Positions 1 through 8,798 of a stretch of 64,000 nt of DNA are shown in pieces. A program made the translations under genes and the position numbers. Below the pieces are notes generated by a model that saw nothing but the letters and a program-made list of their open reading frames with translations, searched no databases and was not told the DNA's origin. Location: NCBI GenBank assembly GCA_016214895.1, contig JACRMR010000008.1, positions 186,001 through 250,000 of the forward strand, read 5' to 3'. Source of the stretch: a candidate division KSB1 bacterium. GTDB taxonomy: Bacteria > Electryoneota > RPQS01. Every line of letters begins with the position of its first letter. The stretch's first letter is position 1.

Positions 1-1
1 C

Positions 2-1042
2 GTCCGGCAGCTGGAGCGTTGGACCCGCGAATTCGGCATCGGTCGCATCGCTACCGTCGGCGGTCGCTATTATGGGATGGATCGCGACAAGCGCTGGGAC
101 CGTGTTGACAAGGCTTATCGAGCGCTTTGCTTCGGCGAAGGAAATCCGGAACCTTCGGCGGAGGCGGTGGTTCAGCATTCGTACGACAAAGACGTGACCG
201 ACGAGTTCGTCCTCCCCTCCGTGATCGGAGATTTCCACGGCCGGCCGCTGCTGGCGGCGAACGACGGTGTCTTCTTTCTCAATTTCCGCGCCGACCGGGC
301 GCGCCAACTCACGGACGCGCTGACCGATCCGGCCTTCACGGGCTTTCCGGCTCCGCGCAAGGTCAAGTACTACGTGACGATGACTCGCTACCGCGAGCAA
401 TATGCGTTTCCCATCGTCTCCGCGACGCAGTCGCTGGCGCGCATTCTCGGCGCCGAAGTTTCCGCGGCCGGGCTTCGCCAGTTTCGCATTGCCGAAACCG
501 AGAAGTATCCTCATGTTACCTTCTTTTTCAATGGGGGAGAGGAGACGCCGTTCCCGGGTGAAGATCGCTTCCTCGTGCAGTCGCCGCGGGTCGCAACCTA
601 CGACTTGCAACCGTCGATGAGCGCGCGCGAGGTCACGGACAAGCTGCTCGATGTCATCGCCGCCGGACAGCACGAGTTAATTGTCGTGAACTTTGCCAAC
701 TGTGACATGGTCGGCCACACCGGCGTCCTCGCCGCGGCGGTCGCGGCGGTCGAGACCGTGGATGCCGCCGTGGGTCGCATGCGTGCGGCGGCGGCTCAAC
801 ACGGCTACGATATTCTGCTTACCGCCGATCATGGCAATGCCGAAGAGATGTGGGATCCTTCGACCAACGGCCCGCATACCGCGCACACGACGAACCTCGT
901 GCCGCTGGCTCTGATCTCCGCGGATTCCTCGAAACGCCTCCGCGATGGCGGCCGTCTCGCCGATCTGGCGCCCACGATTCTGCGCCTGCTGGACCTTCCG
1001 CAACCGCCGGAGATGACGGGCCAGTGCCTGCTCGTTGAATGA
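2..1042 (+). CDS. gpmI: 2,3-bisphosphoglycerate-independent phosphoglycerate mutase (C-terminal part)
   Basis: Glycolytic interconversion of 3- and 2-phosphoglycerate by the Mn-dependent, cofactor-independent mutase. The frame is open from base 2, and the residues before the first ATG at 77 (ending GRYYGMDRDKRWDRV) are already typical GpmI, so the gene starts upstream of the window and the ATG at 77 is internal. The alkaline-phosphatase-like metal sites are present: NCDMVGHTG and, near the end, LTADHGNAEEMW followed by a conserved HTAHTTN. About 346 residues are seen of a family length near 510. The stop overlaps the next start (ATGA at 1039-1042), suggesting co-translation with the glycan genes downstream. 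Confidence 0.95.
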   Translation, partial: VRQLERWTREFGIGRIATVGGRYYGMDRDKRWDRVDKAYRALCFGEGNPEPSAEAVVQHSYDKDVTDEFVLPSVIGDFHGRPLLAANDGVFFLNFRADRARQLTDALTDPAFTGFPAPRKVKYYVTMTRYREQYAFPIVSATQSLARILGAEVSAAGLRQFRIAETEKYPHVTFFFNGGEETPFPGEDRFLVQSPRVATYDLQPSMSAREVTDKLLDVIAAGQHELIVVNFANCDMVGHTGVLAAAVAAVETVDAAVGRMRAAAAQHGYDILLTADHGNAEEMWDPSTNGPHTAHTTNLVPLALISADSSKRLRDGGRLADLAPTILRLLDLPQPPEMTGQCLLVE

Positions 1043-2211
1043 TGGTCGCTAACCGTGTGCTTCCGCTGCCGGCGCTGCTCGCGCTGGTTCTCGGCGGCGC
1101 ACTGCGCATCTTCTTTGTCTATGCGACTCCGGTCGGTACGGAATCCCGACCGCACGCGCTCTCATCCTATAACGACGAGATCGCTCACGTCAACTACGTT
1201 CGCCATCTCCAGGCGACCGGCACACTTCCCGGGCAAGTCGAGGCGATTGACGCACCCGGCGCGCTTGCCCACGGACAGTTTGAGAACTATCAGCCGCCGC
1301 TCTATTACGCGCTGACCGCCGCCGTCGGCGCGCTCTGCGGTATCTCGGCTCCCGCACCCCTGACGATTCTCGGCCGCTGGCTGTCGCTGCTCTTTGGGCT
1401 TGCACTATTTTTCATTTGGTTTGCCATCGCGCGCGAACTGGCGCTCTCCCATCGCGCCGCCGCTTGGGGTGCAATCTTTCTGGCGCTGAGCGGTCCCCTC
1501 GTCCGCTTCTCCACGACGGCGGGAAATGAGTCTCTGGCCTGGCTGACCTGCGGCTGGCTGATCTTGCACGCGATCCGTCGCGCACATCGGCCGATGTTGG
1601 CAAACGAAATCGCGAGGCTCGCCCTGATTCTGGCGCTCGGCTTCTGGTCGAAACTGTCCATCATCGTGCTCCTGCCACTCCTGTTGGTCGGTCCGCTGCG
1701 TCGGCGATCGGCGCGCGAGTTAGGACTCGTCGGCTTGGCCGTGGCATTCGCACTCCTGCTCACTTATCAGCTTTGGGCTCGCAACCTCCGCGACTTTGGC
1801 GAGCTCATCCCCTTGACTTCCGGCTTCGGCATTTCTGCGTGGTCGATGCCGGGCCCGGACTCCGTGATCTTTGCCCTTCGCTCCTTCGTGAATCCCTGGT
1901 GGGAGTTCTGGCACGGTTGGTCCGATCTCTGCTTCATCGGCCCGCTCCTACTGTTGATGCTGTGGCGACTCCGTGACCTGCTCGCGCGGTTACCCGGCGT
2001 GTTAACTTTATCGCTCCTGCTCTCGTTCTTAGCATTTCTCTTCTTGAACTTTCAATATCGCCAGGCCGAAGCCCGTTATCTGTTCATTGCCTGGCCCGTG
2101 TTTTGTGCCGGACTCGCGGCGGATTCAAAACAATCCATATCCGCTTGGATTCTGCTCGCGGCGCTGCTGCTTCCTTACGCGCCGTTAGCCCGATCACTCA
2201 TAGGCGGTTGA
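1039..2211 (+). CDS. Polytopic membrane glycosyltransferase, GT-C/GT39-like
   Basis: This 390-residue hydrophobic protein has about ten predicted membrane helices. The first extracytoplasmic loop carries an acidic pair (D46-E47 in YNDEIAHVNYVRH), followed by FENYQPPLYYAL; this layout is typical of GT-C enzymes that use polyprenyl-phosphate sugars (PMT/ArnT superfamily). It probably adds a sugar to an envelope glycan or protein on the outer face of the membrane; the acceptor is unknown. It overlaps gpmI by ATGA and is followed with no gap by a flippase gene, so it belongs to a surface-polysaccharide cluster. The exact family is inferred from topology and the DE and QPP motifs, not from close similarity. 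Confidence 0.65.
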   Translation: MMVANRVLPLPALLALVLGGALRIFFVYATPVGTESRPHALSSYNDEIAHVNYVRHLQATGTLPGQVEAIDAPGALAHGQFENYQPPLYYALTAAVGALCGISAPAPLTILGRWLSLLFGLALFFIWFAIARELALSHRAAAWGAIFLALSGPLVRFSTTAGNESLAWLTCGWLILHAIRRAHRPMLANEIARLALILALGFWSKLSIIVLLPLLLVGPLRRRSARELGLVGLAVAFALLLTYQLWARNLRDFGELIPLTSGFGISAWSMPGPDSVIFALRSFVNPWWEFWHGWSDLCFIGPLLLLMLWRLRDLLARLPGVLTLSLLLSFLAFLFLNFQYRQAEARYLFIAWPVFCAGLAADSKQSISAWILLAALLLPYAPLARSLIGG

Positions 2212-3678
2212 GTGTTAGAGAAGCTCAAGGGCCTCACCAAAGACTCCCTGATTTACGGCGTCGGGCACATCGCCACCCGCATGCTGACCTTCTTGTTGCT
2301 GCCGTACTACAGCCATCACCTGAGTCCGGCGGAGTATGGCGAAGTCACGCTCTATTTCATCTTTGTCGGCGTGGTCCAGACGTTCTACCTCTACGGCATG
2401 GACATCGCCTTCCTGCGCTACTACAATCTGACGACTGACCGGCGCGAACGCGGCGAAATCACGGGCACCACCGTCGTCACGTCGCTCTGGACTTCCGCCG
2501 GATTCACCCTGCTGATCTTTGTCGGTGCCGGAGTAATCGGTCCGCTGGTTGTCTTTGAACCGGTGCACCCGGAGACGTTGCCGACCATGATCCGGCTCTG
2601 CGCCGGCATCTTGTTCTTTGACACCATCTCGACGTTCCCTTATTTGATTCTGCGCGGCGAGCGCAAGCCCGTTCGTTTCATCGGCGTCAAAACGTTTAAC
2701 GTGGCCGTCAATCTTGGCCTGAATATCTACCTCGTCGGTGCCCGCGACATGTCCGTGGCCGGCATCCTCTGGGCGAATCTGATCGCCAGCGCCGTCACCA
2801 CCGTAATCATGTGGCCGGACATTTCGCGGATTTGGATCGTGCGTGTGGACTGGCGGCGGTTCCGGGAAATGATCGCCTTCGGTTTGCCCAATATCCCTAC
2901 CTTCCTCTTTGTGATGGTCACCGAGGCCGCGGGCCGCAAGATTCTCGAAGTAAACAACGGCTTGGGCGAAGCCGGTTTGTACAGCGCGGGATACAAACTT
3001 GGCATGTTCATGGCCGTCGTGACGGCCGCATTTCGCTTCGCTTGGCAACCGTTCTTTCTGTCGCACGCCAAGGACGAGGACGCACCGCGGCTGTTTGCCC
3101 GCGTGATGACCTATTACCTGCTGGTCACCTGCGCGCTGTTTCTCTTCCTCACCTACTTCACGGGTCCGGTACTCTATACGCAATGGCCCGGCCTCGGTTA
3201 TCTGATCGCCCCGGAGTTCTGGGCCGGCTTATCGGTATTTCCGATAATTCTCCTCGCGCATATCTTCGACGGCGTGTACGCGAATCTGATGCCCGGTGTG
3301 TATATCAACAAGCTCACCCGCCGGCTTCCGTTGGTCACCGGAGCCGCCGCCGCGCTCAATATCGGCGGAAATCTGCTCTTGATCCCGGTCTATGGGATGC
3401 TGGGTGCCGCCTGGGTGACGGTCGCGTCATTCGTGCTGCAGGCCGTTCTGCTCTGGCTGGTGGTCCGACGCGCGTATGCGGTACCCTACGAGTGGCCGCG
3501 ACTCCTTAAGCTTGCGCTGGTCACCGGAATTCTCGCCGGACTCGCCTTCGCGCCCGGCCTCGGCACCGTCGGGCCGCGTGTGATCTTGCTGCTCTGCTAC
3601 ATCCCCCTGCTCCTGGCGCTGCGCTTCTTTGACGAGCGCGAACTGAGCGCAGCGCGCCGCCTCGTCGGACGGAAATGA
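2212..3678 (+). CDS. Polysaccharide flippase (MATE/MOP superfamily, Wzx-like)
   Basis: This 488-residue polytopic membrane protein begins with a GTG directly after the preceding TGA. The N-terminus (KDSLIYGVGHIATRMLTFLL) and the following PYYSHHLSPAEYGEVTLYF are characteristic of oligosaccharide flippases that move lipid-linked glycan units across the inner membrane. Twelve to fourteen hydrophobic segments run through the whole length, with no soluble domain. It lies between a membrane glycosyltransferase and two soluble glycosyltransferases, consistent with export of a surface glycan. The stop overlaps the next ATG (ATGA at 3675-3678). MurJ is a less likely alternative, because the neighbours are glycan rather than division genes. 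Confidence 0.85.
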   Translation: MLEKLKGLTKDSLIYGVGHIATRMLTFLLLPYYSHHLSPAEYGEVTLYFIFVGVVQTFYLYGMDIAFLRYYNLTTDRRERGEITGTTVVTSLWTSAGFTLLIFVGAGVIGPLVVFEPVHPETLPTMIRLCAGILFFDTISTFPYLILRGERKPVRFIGVKTFNVAVNLGLNIYLVGARDMSVAGILWANLIASAVTTVIMWPDISRIWIVRVDWRRFREMIAFGLPNIPTFLFVMVTEAAGRKILEVNNGLGEAGLYSAGYKLGMFMAVVTAAFRFAWQPFFLSHAKDEDAPRLFARVMTYYLLVTCALFLFLTYFTGPVLYTQWPGLGYLIAPEFWAGLSVFPIILLAHIFDGVYANLMPGVYINKLTRRLPLVTGAAAALNIGGNLLLIPVYGMLGAAWVTVASFVLQAVLLWLVVRRAYAVPYEWPRLLKLALVTGILAGLAFAPGLGTVGPRVILLLCYIPLLLALRFFDERELSAARRLVGRK

Positions 3679-4763
3679 AGTTCCTCTACATCGCGGCCGA
3701 GCATGTATCGGGCACTCTCTCGCTCTTTCAGGCCGAGCATCGTCGCCGCGGCCACGACTGCCGCTTCGTGACCTTCTGGCACAGTCGCTGGAACTTCCCC
3801 GATGATATCTGCCTCAATCTCCCGTTCATGCCTGATCGCGGCTGGGTACGCCAACTTCGCGGCGCCGTCTCCACGCCGCACGATGTCGCGACGGTGTACA
3901 CCCTCGATCACTTGCCCTACTGGGATCCCAACGTCTTGGGTCGGACGCTCTTTTCCCTGCGCGACGCGCTGAACTGGCCGCGCATCCGTCGCGCCATCGG
4001 CGAGCATGCGCTCGACAGCTTCGACGTGATTACGCTTGACGGCGGACTTGATTTCACTCGCGACGCCCGGTTCGTCCGTGATTGTCGCAGCCGGGGCGCG
4101 CACATTGCCGCTTTCTATCACGGCACGGATCTCCGCAATCGCGGCATCATTCGTTCGGCCGACGAGTGCATTGAGCTTCGCCTGACGAGTGAATGGGATC
4201 TGCTCGAAATCGATCAGCGACTCCAGTACCTCTATCTTCCCTTCGAAACCTCGCGCTTCGCGCCTCGCGACTATCGCTTTCATCGGCCCCTCCGCATCGG
4301 CCACGCCGCGCGTAATCCGTACAAGGGCACGGCGCGCCTCCGGACCGCGCTGGATTCCCTCAGCAAGCGCCACCCGCTCGAACCGCGCTGGTTTACTGAC
4401 CTGACCCATGAGCAAGTGCTCGCGCAGCTCACCGAAATCGATATCTTTGTGGATCAGCTCACCAACGCCGGAGGCTGGGGCTACGGTATGAGTTCAGTGG
4501 AGGCTCTCGCGGCGGGCGTTCCCGTGATCACAAACATACCGGCCGCCATGCAGAATCGCTTGGACGATCATCCCTTCGTGCAAGCCGATGAACTCACGGT
4601 GGAAACGGTTCTGGAGCAGTTGATTCTGGACGAACAGCGCTGTCGCGAGCTTTCCACGCGCGGTCGCGCTTGGGTGGTCGGGCGTCACGATCTGCATTCG
4701 GTCACCGACAATCTGTATTCCTACTATGAGCGACTGGGATGGCTGCGGAACGCCTCGCGCTAA
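3675..4763 (+). CDS. Glycosyltransferase, GT-B fold (GT1/GT4-like)
   Basis: This 362-residue cytoplasmic protein is likely to transfer a sugar from a nucleotide donor during surface-glycan assembly. The C-terminal half carries the GT-B signature region: an IGHAARNPYKGT segment where the donor domain starts, then GYGMSSVEALAAGVPVITN, which contains the conserved E..A.G.P.I block that contacts the nucleotide sugar. The N-terminal half begins MKFLYIAAEHVSGTLSLF and contains a HGTDLRNRG loop. It overlaps the flippase by four bases and the next glycosyltransferase by 25 bases. Donor and acceptor cannot be deduced. Confidence 0.8.
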   Translation: MKFLYIAAEHVSGTLSLFQAEHRRRGHDCRFVTFWHSRWNFPDDICLNLPFMPDRGWVRQLRGAVSTPHDVATVYTLDHLPYWDPNVLGRTLFSLRDALNWPRIRRAIGEHALDSFDVITLDGGLDFTRDARFVRDCRSRGAHIAAFYHGTDLRNRGIIRSADECIELRLTSEWDLLEIDQRLQYLYLPFETSRFAPRDYRFHRPLRIGHAARNPYKGTARLRTALDSLSKRHPLEPRWFTDLTHEQVLAQLTEIDIFVDQLTNAGGWGYGMSSVEALAAGVPVITNIPAAMQNRLDDHPFVQADELTVETVLEQLILDEQRCRELSTRGRAWVVGRHDLHSVTDNLYSYYERLGWLRNASR

Positions 4764-5692
4764 GCGTAGTCGTCACGTCGTACAATCAGCGGTCTGAGCT
4801 GGAACGCCTGTTACCGCGACTGTGCGATCAAACCCTGTCGGGCAATCGGTATGAGATTCTGGTCGTTGACGACGGCTCAACCGACGGCAGTCGCGAGTGG
4901 CTCGCAACGCGGCCCTCACCCGTTCGCCCGTTGATTGGCTCCACCGATCGCGGCCGTTCGCGATCCCGGAATGCCGGCATCGCCGCCGCCCAAGGCGAGA
5001 TTGTGGTCATGCTCGACGGCGATCACATGGTCTCCCGCGACTTTCTCGAGTGTCACCTCGCCGCGCATGCCGCTGAGCACTGCGCCATTGTGGGCAAGTC
5101 GGTATTCGTCGATCACCCTGACTTTCGCGCACTGAACGCGTACTTGAATGACTCCGGCGCCGCGAAACTCCCGCGCGGAACACGACTGCCGGGCCGCTAC
5201 TTTCTTACGCGCAATTGTTCTGTTCGTCGTCAAACGCTGCTTGATCTCGGCGGATTCGATGAGGAGTTCACCGCCTGGGGCGGGGAGGACCTTGATCTCG
5301 GGGTACGGCTGGAATGCGCGGGCGTGCCGATCTATGGATTGCCCGCCGCGCTCGCCATCCATCATCATCTCCGCCCCTTGCCTGATCTCCTCCGTAACTT
5401 GTACCGCTATGGCCGGGATGGGATTCCGCTTTTGCTCCGCAAGCATCCATTCCTGTTCAGCGAATTGAATCTGGACCACATCCTGGTGTCGCCTCAGGGC
5501 CAGAGCCGCTTTAGCGGACTTCATCGGCTGTGGTTCCGCGCGCTGATCTCCGCGCCGATCTACATCAGTCTGCGCGCCCTCGCACATTTGCTGCGTCGCC
5601 ACACTCTCCCCCGCGCGCTGTTCGACTATCTTCACCTGCGGCAGTACGCTCGCGGCTACATGGATTCCCTCAGAGCTTCAGGCCTTCGTTAA
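4739..5692 (+). CDS. Family 2 glycosyltransferase
   Basis: A 317-residue GT-A enzyme. The N-terminus has the nucleotide-sugar binding signature (LSVVVTSYNQRSELERL, then ILVVDDGSTDGSREWL), a metal-binding acidic motif (LDGDHMV) in the expected place near residue 95, and a FDEEFTAWGGEDLDLGVRL segment typical of the acceptor-side GWGxEDxD motif. It starts inside the 3' end of the preceding glycosyltransferase, which argues for translational coupling. It probably extends the same surface glycan; specificity is unknown. The last 100 residues are basic and partly amphipathic and may sit against the membrane. Confidence 0.88.
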   Translation: MAAERLALSVVVTSYNQRSELERLLPRLCDQTLSGNRYEILVVDDGSTDGSREWLATRPSPVRPLIGSTDRGRSRSRNAGIAAAQGEIVVMLDGDHMVSRDFLECHLAAHAAEHCAIVGKSVFVDHPDFRALNAYLNDSGAAKLPRGTRLPGRYFLTRNCSVRRQTLLDLGGFDEEFTAWGGEDLDLGVRLECAGVPIYGLPAALAIHHHLRPLPDLLRNLYRYGRDGIPLLLRKHPFLFSELNLDHILVSPQGQSRFSGLHRLWFRALISAPIYISLRALAHLLRRHTLPRALFDYLHLRQYARGYMDSLRASGLR

Positions 5693-5704
5693 TTACACCC
5701 GATT

Positions 5705-6601
5705 GTGTCCAAATTGATCGACGGAAAATCCGTCGCTGCCCAAATCCAATCCGAAGTTCAGGCGGGCGTGGACGAGCTCCGCGACGAGCACGGGATCATC
5801 CCCGGGCTTGCGGTGGTGTTGGTGGGCGATGATCCGGCCTCCCGGACCTATGTGTCGATGAAGGCGAAGACCTGCGTAAAACTCGGTATGCACTCCCTCA
5901 ACGAGCATTTGCCGGCGGACACATCCGAGTCCGTCCTGCTTGCGCATATCGACCGCCTGAATCTCGATCCTTCCATTCACGGCATTCTCGTTCAGCTTCC
6001 GCTGCCGGCGCGGATCTCAGCTCATCGCGTGACCGACCGCATCGATCCGCTGAAGGACGTTGACGGCCTGCATCCCGAAAACGCCGGTCTACTCTGTCTG
6101 GGTCGGCCGCGTTTCATCCCCTGTACTCCGCTGGGCATTTGCGAGCTGCTCGTCCGCTCGAACGTCCCCATCAAGGGCCGGCATGTGGTCATCGTCGGTC
6201 GCAGCAATCTCGTCGGCCGTCCGCTCTCGATACTGATGTCGTTGCGTCACGAATTCGGCGACGCAACCGTAACCGTATGCCACTCGGCATCTCAAGACCT
6301 TGCCGCCGTTACGCGTCTCGCGGATATTCTCGTCGTCGCCATCGGTCGCCGCGAGTATATTCGCGGAAACATGGTGAAGCCGGGCGCCGTCGTCATCGAC
6401 GTCGGGACCAACCCCGCGCCGGAGGCCGGCGGCAAACTTCGCGGCGATGTCGCTTTCGACGAAGTCTCCGCGGTTGCCTCCCGGATAACTCCGGTCCCCG
6501 GCGGTGTCGGACCGATGACGATCGCCATGTTGATGCGCAACACGTTGCACGCTGCGCGTCTGGCGCTGGCGTCCCGCACTGACGCGCCGTCGCCGGCCTG
6601 A
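5705..6601 (+). CDS. folD: Bifunctional methylenetetrahydrofolate dehydrogenase/cyclohydrolase
   Basis: FolD oxidises 5,10-methylene-THF to methenyl-THF and hydrolyses it to 10-formyl-THF in the cytosol, feeding purine and formyl-Met synthesis. All family blocks are present in order: the SRTYVSMKAKTCVKLG segment with the catalytic Tyr and Lys, ILVQLPLP, PLKDVDGLHPENAG, PCTPLGICELL, the NADP-binding VIVGRSNLVGRPL, and the C-terminal ITPVPGGVGPMTIAMLM. Length (298) is normal. The start is the GTG at 5705; no ATG fits. It follows the glycosyltransferase genes after 12 bases but is functionally unrelated to them. Confidence 0.97.
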   Translation: MSKLIDGKSVAAQIQSEVQAGVDELRDEHGIIPGLAVVLVGDDPASRTYVSMKAKTCVKLGMHSLNEHLPADTSESVLLAHIDRLNLDPSIHGILVQLPLPARISAHRVTDRIDPLKDVDGLHPENAGLLCLGRPRFIPCTPLGICELLVRSNVPIKGRHVVIVGRSNLVGRPLSILMSLRHEFGDATVTVCHSASQDLAAVTRLADILVVAIGRREYIRGNMVKPGAVVIDVGTNPAPEAGGKLRGDVAFDEVSAVASRITPVPGGVGPMTIAMLMRNTLHAARLALASRTDAPSPA

Positions 6602-6605
6602 TTCG

Positions 6606-8798
6606 ATGTCGGCCTCGCGGAATCTCCGTTCCGTGTCCGTGCGCGAATTGGTCGGGAATCCCGACCTCGCCATTCCCGCCGACCGCGCCTGGCAGCACAT
6701 CCATCATGCGGTACAAGCCAAGCTGCGGCGCAAACACAAATCCTTCCGCTCTGAATTGCCGCTCCGTGCGGAGTTCGCTCTTTCAAACGAAATCATCGCG
6801 GTCAGCGGTCGCCTCGACGGTCTTCGCCGCGCTCGCACCGGCGCCATCCTCTATGAGATCAAGCCCGTTCCGTCGTCCCCCCGGGCGTGGCTCGGATCTC
6901 CCGCACTGGAGCCTGCTCGCCGTCAACTCCGCTTCTATGCCGACCTGGCACTCGCCGGTGGCGAGCTTTCCGCGGCGCCATATCGACTGGTCCTGCTGCT
7001 CGTGGGGCCGGACGGCAATCAGGTTGAGGAAGACGTCCCGTACGCGCCCGACGCGGCATACTTGCGGCGACGGTTATTTGCGCTCTTTGACCACCCGCTT
7101 CAACGTCGTCGCTCACAACTCATTCCGCGCGAGCTGTTTGTGCGCGACGCGTGCGCGGACCGCCCCCTGCAACTCCGCGCTTGGTCGGAGCTCTGCTCGG
7201 CCGATTCGTCAACCCTGCTGCTTGCCCTGCCGCCGGGCAGCGGCAAAACTCGCATCGCTCTTCGCTTCGCCCTTGAGCACGCGTCCACGACGGGTTTGCC
7301 GATTCACTGGATCACATCCAAGTCCCGCGGCAGGGAGGAAGTGCTCCGTGAGCTGGCTCGCCTGAGCGAACTCGGCCTCACGGCGCGCACCGTGTGGAAG
7401 ACCTCGCTCGAGCGCCGCTGCCCCGACTGTCCGCAGCCGCAGCAATGCGAGCGCAGACTGCTTACGGAGCAGATTCTGTTCTTTGGTGACTTGGATTTGG
7501 CCGCCGAACCGGCCTTCAGGGCGCCGGAATCCGCCGATCACTGGGCGCGCGATCACAACCTGTGCCCGCATGCGCTATCTTCCGGCTTGGAGCCGCTGGC
7601 GGATCTCATCGTCGCCGATCTGAACTATCGATTGATCGATTCGACAATCGCCTCGCGCGCCGCGATCAACGTGATCGACGAGGCTCAGAACGTCGCTCAA
7701 CGCGCACGCGACTTGTGGAGCATTCACGTCCCGGACGCGGATCTCAGGGCAACGCTTCGGTCACTCACTCCCGGTTCGCGTTCGCACTTCCTCGCATTGC
7801 TTGATCCCATGTCAGAGGCCGACGCTTCCACGTCAAGCCTCTGGAGCGATCTCCATTCGCTCCTCCGCGAACAGTCTCGGCGGGATCGCTCACCGGTGTT
7901 TCGCTTCGCGCAGGCGGTTTCGCTCTGGCAACGCGACTTCGTGATCGCGCGCGGTGCGGAATCCGGCGCGGGCTTCTGGATCGGCATTCCCCGCAATCTT
8001 TCTGAGTCGATCCACTCCCGTATGCTGGACGGCGACGGCATCACCCTCGCCTTGACCGGCTCCTTGCCAGCGGCGGAGCCTTCGCGCAAGAGCCTCCTGC
8101 CCGGCTTTGAACGCTTTCACATCATCGAGCCCGCTCCCGGCTACTCGCCGCCCGTGCACGTGATCCCGCTGCTCGAGTTCACGTATCCATTGACGTTGTA
8201 CGACCACGAGCAGGCGGTGTCATCGCTGCAAGCCATCGTCGCCGTGACCGGACCGTCGATCTTGGTCTTCGGTCAAAACGCGGAGTCTAATCAGCTGTTG
8301 TGTTCGCGCCTGCGTGGTCTGGGAGCAACATCATTGCTGGACGCCGACCTCGGTCAGGATTGGCAACTGGCCGTTGACTGTCAACCGGACTTCGTCCTCA
8401 CGGTGCCCGGATCTAATCTGGCGGAGTCGATCTCTCCTCCGGAGTCCCTCTTTCGCGCCGCCGTCGTACTATCCGCCGGTCACCGTCCGCCGTCAGCGGT
8501 GGATCGTTTTGAGAGTCACTTGCGCAACACCGGACTGAACGATTACGACTCCCCGCCCGCCGCTGTCGCCTCCCGCTGGCGGGTCGAGGCCGCGTCGCGA
8601 ATCGTTCAGGCGATGGGTCGTCTGAATCGCCGTCCGGAGTCTTGCAAACCGGTCTTCTTGTTGAATCGCGCCTTCGCTGAACCGGACTGGCTGCAACTCT
8701 GGCCGCGACACTGGTCCGCGCTCCCGTCAGGAATCGCGCGTTGGGACTCGCTGCCGGACTGCCTCGCCAATGTTAGGGCAAGTCATGCGGCGAACTGA
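6606..8798 (+). CDS. PD-(D/E)XK nuclease fused to XPD/DinG-like Fe-S helicase
   Basis: A 730-residue two-part protein. Residues about 60-115 show a RecB-type nuclease core: D71 (GRLDG), E84 and K86 (YEIKP) and a QxxxY element (QLRFY near 107-111). A superfamily 2 helicase follows: Walker A LPPGSGKT near 209-215, four cysteines (C272, C275, C281, C320) spaced as in the Fe-S domain of XPD/Rad3, VADLNYRL, a DEAQ motif II near 358-361, and a motif VI QAMGRLNRRPE near the C-terminus. It probably unwinds and trims DNA in repair. Domain names rest on motifs read by eye. It starts 4 bases after folD. Confidence 0.8.
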   Translation: MSASRNLRSVSVRELVGNPDLAIPADRAWQHIHHAVQAKLRRKHKSFRSELPLRAEFALSNEIIAVSGRLDGLRRARTGAILYEIKPVPSSPRAWLGSPALEPARRQLRFYADLALAGGELSAAPYRLVLLLVGPDGNQVEEDVPYAPDAAYLRRRLFALFDHPLQRRRSQLIPRELFVRDACADRPLQLRAWSELCSADSSTLLLALPPGSGKTRIALRFALEHASTTGLPIHWITSKSRGREEVLRELARLSELGLTARTVWKTSLERRCPDCPQPQQCERRLLTEQILFFGDLDLAAEPAFRAPESADHWARDHNLCPHALSSGLEPLADLIVADLNYRLIDSTIASRAAINVIDEAQNVAQRARDLWSIHVPDADLRATLRSLTPGSRSHFLALLDPMSEADASTSSLWSDLHSLLREQSRRDRSPVFRFAQAVSLWQRDFVIARGAESGAGFWIGIPRNLSESIHSRMLDGDGITLALTGSLPAAEPSRKSLLPGFERFHIIEPAPGYSPPVHVIPLLEFTYPLTLYDHEQAVSSLQAIVAVTGPSILVFGQNAESNQLLCSRLRGLGATSLLDADLGQDWQLAVDCQPDFVLTVPGSNLAESISPPESLFRAAVVLSAGHRPPSAVDRFESHLRNTGLNDYDSPPAAVASRWRVEAASRIVQAMGRLNRRPESCKPVFLLNRAFAEPDWLQLWPRHWSALPSGIARWDSLPDCLANVRASHAAN

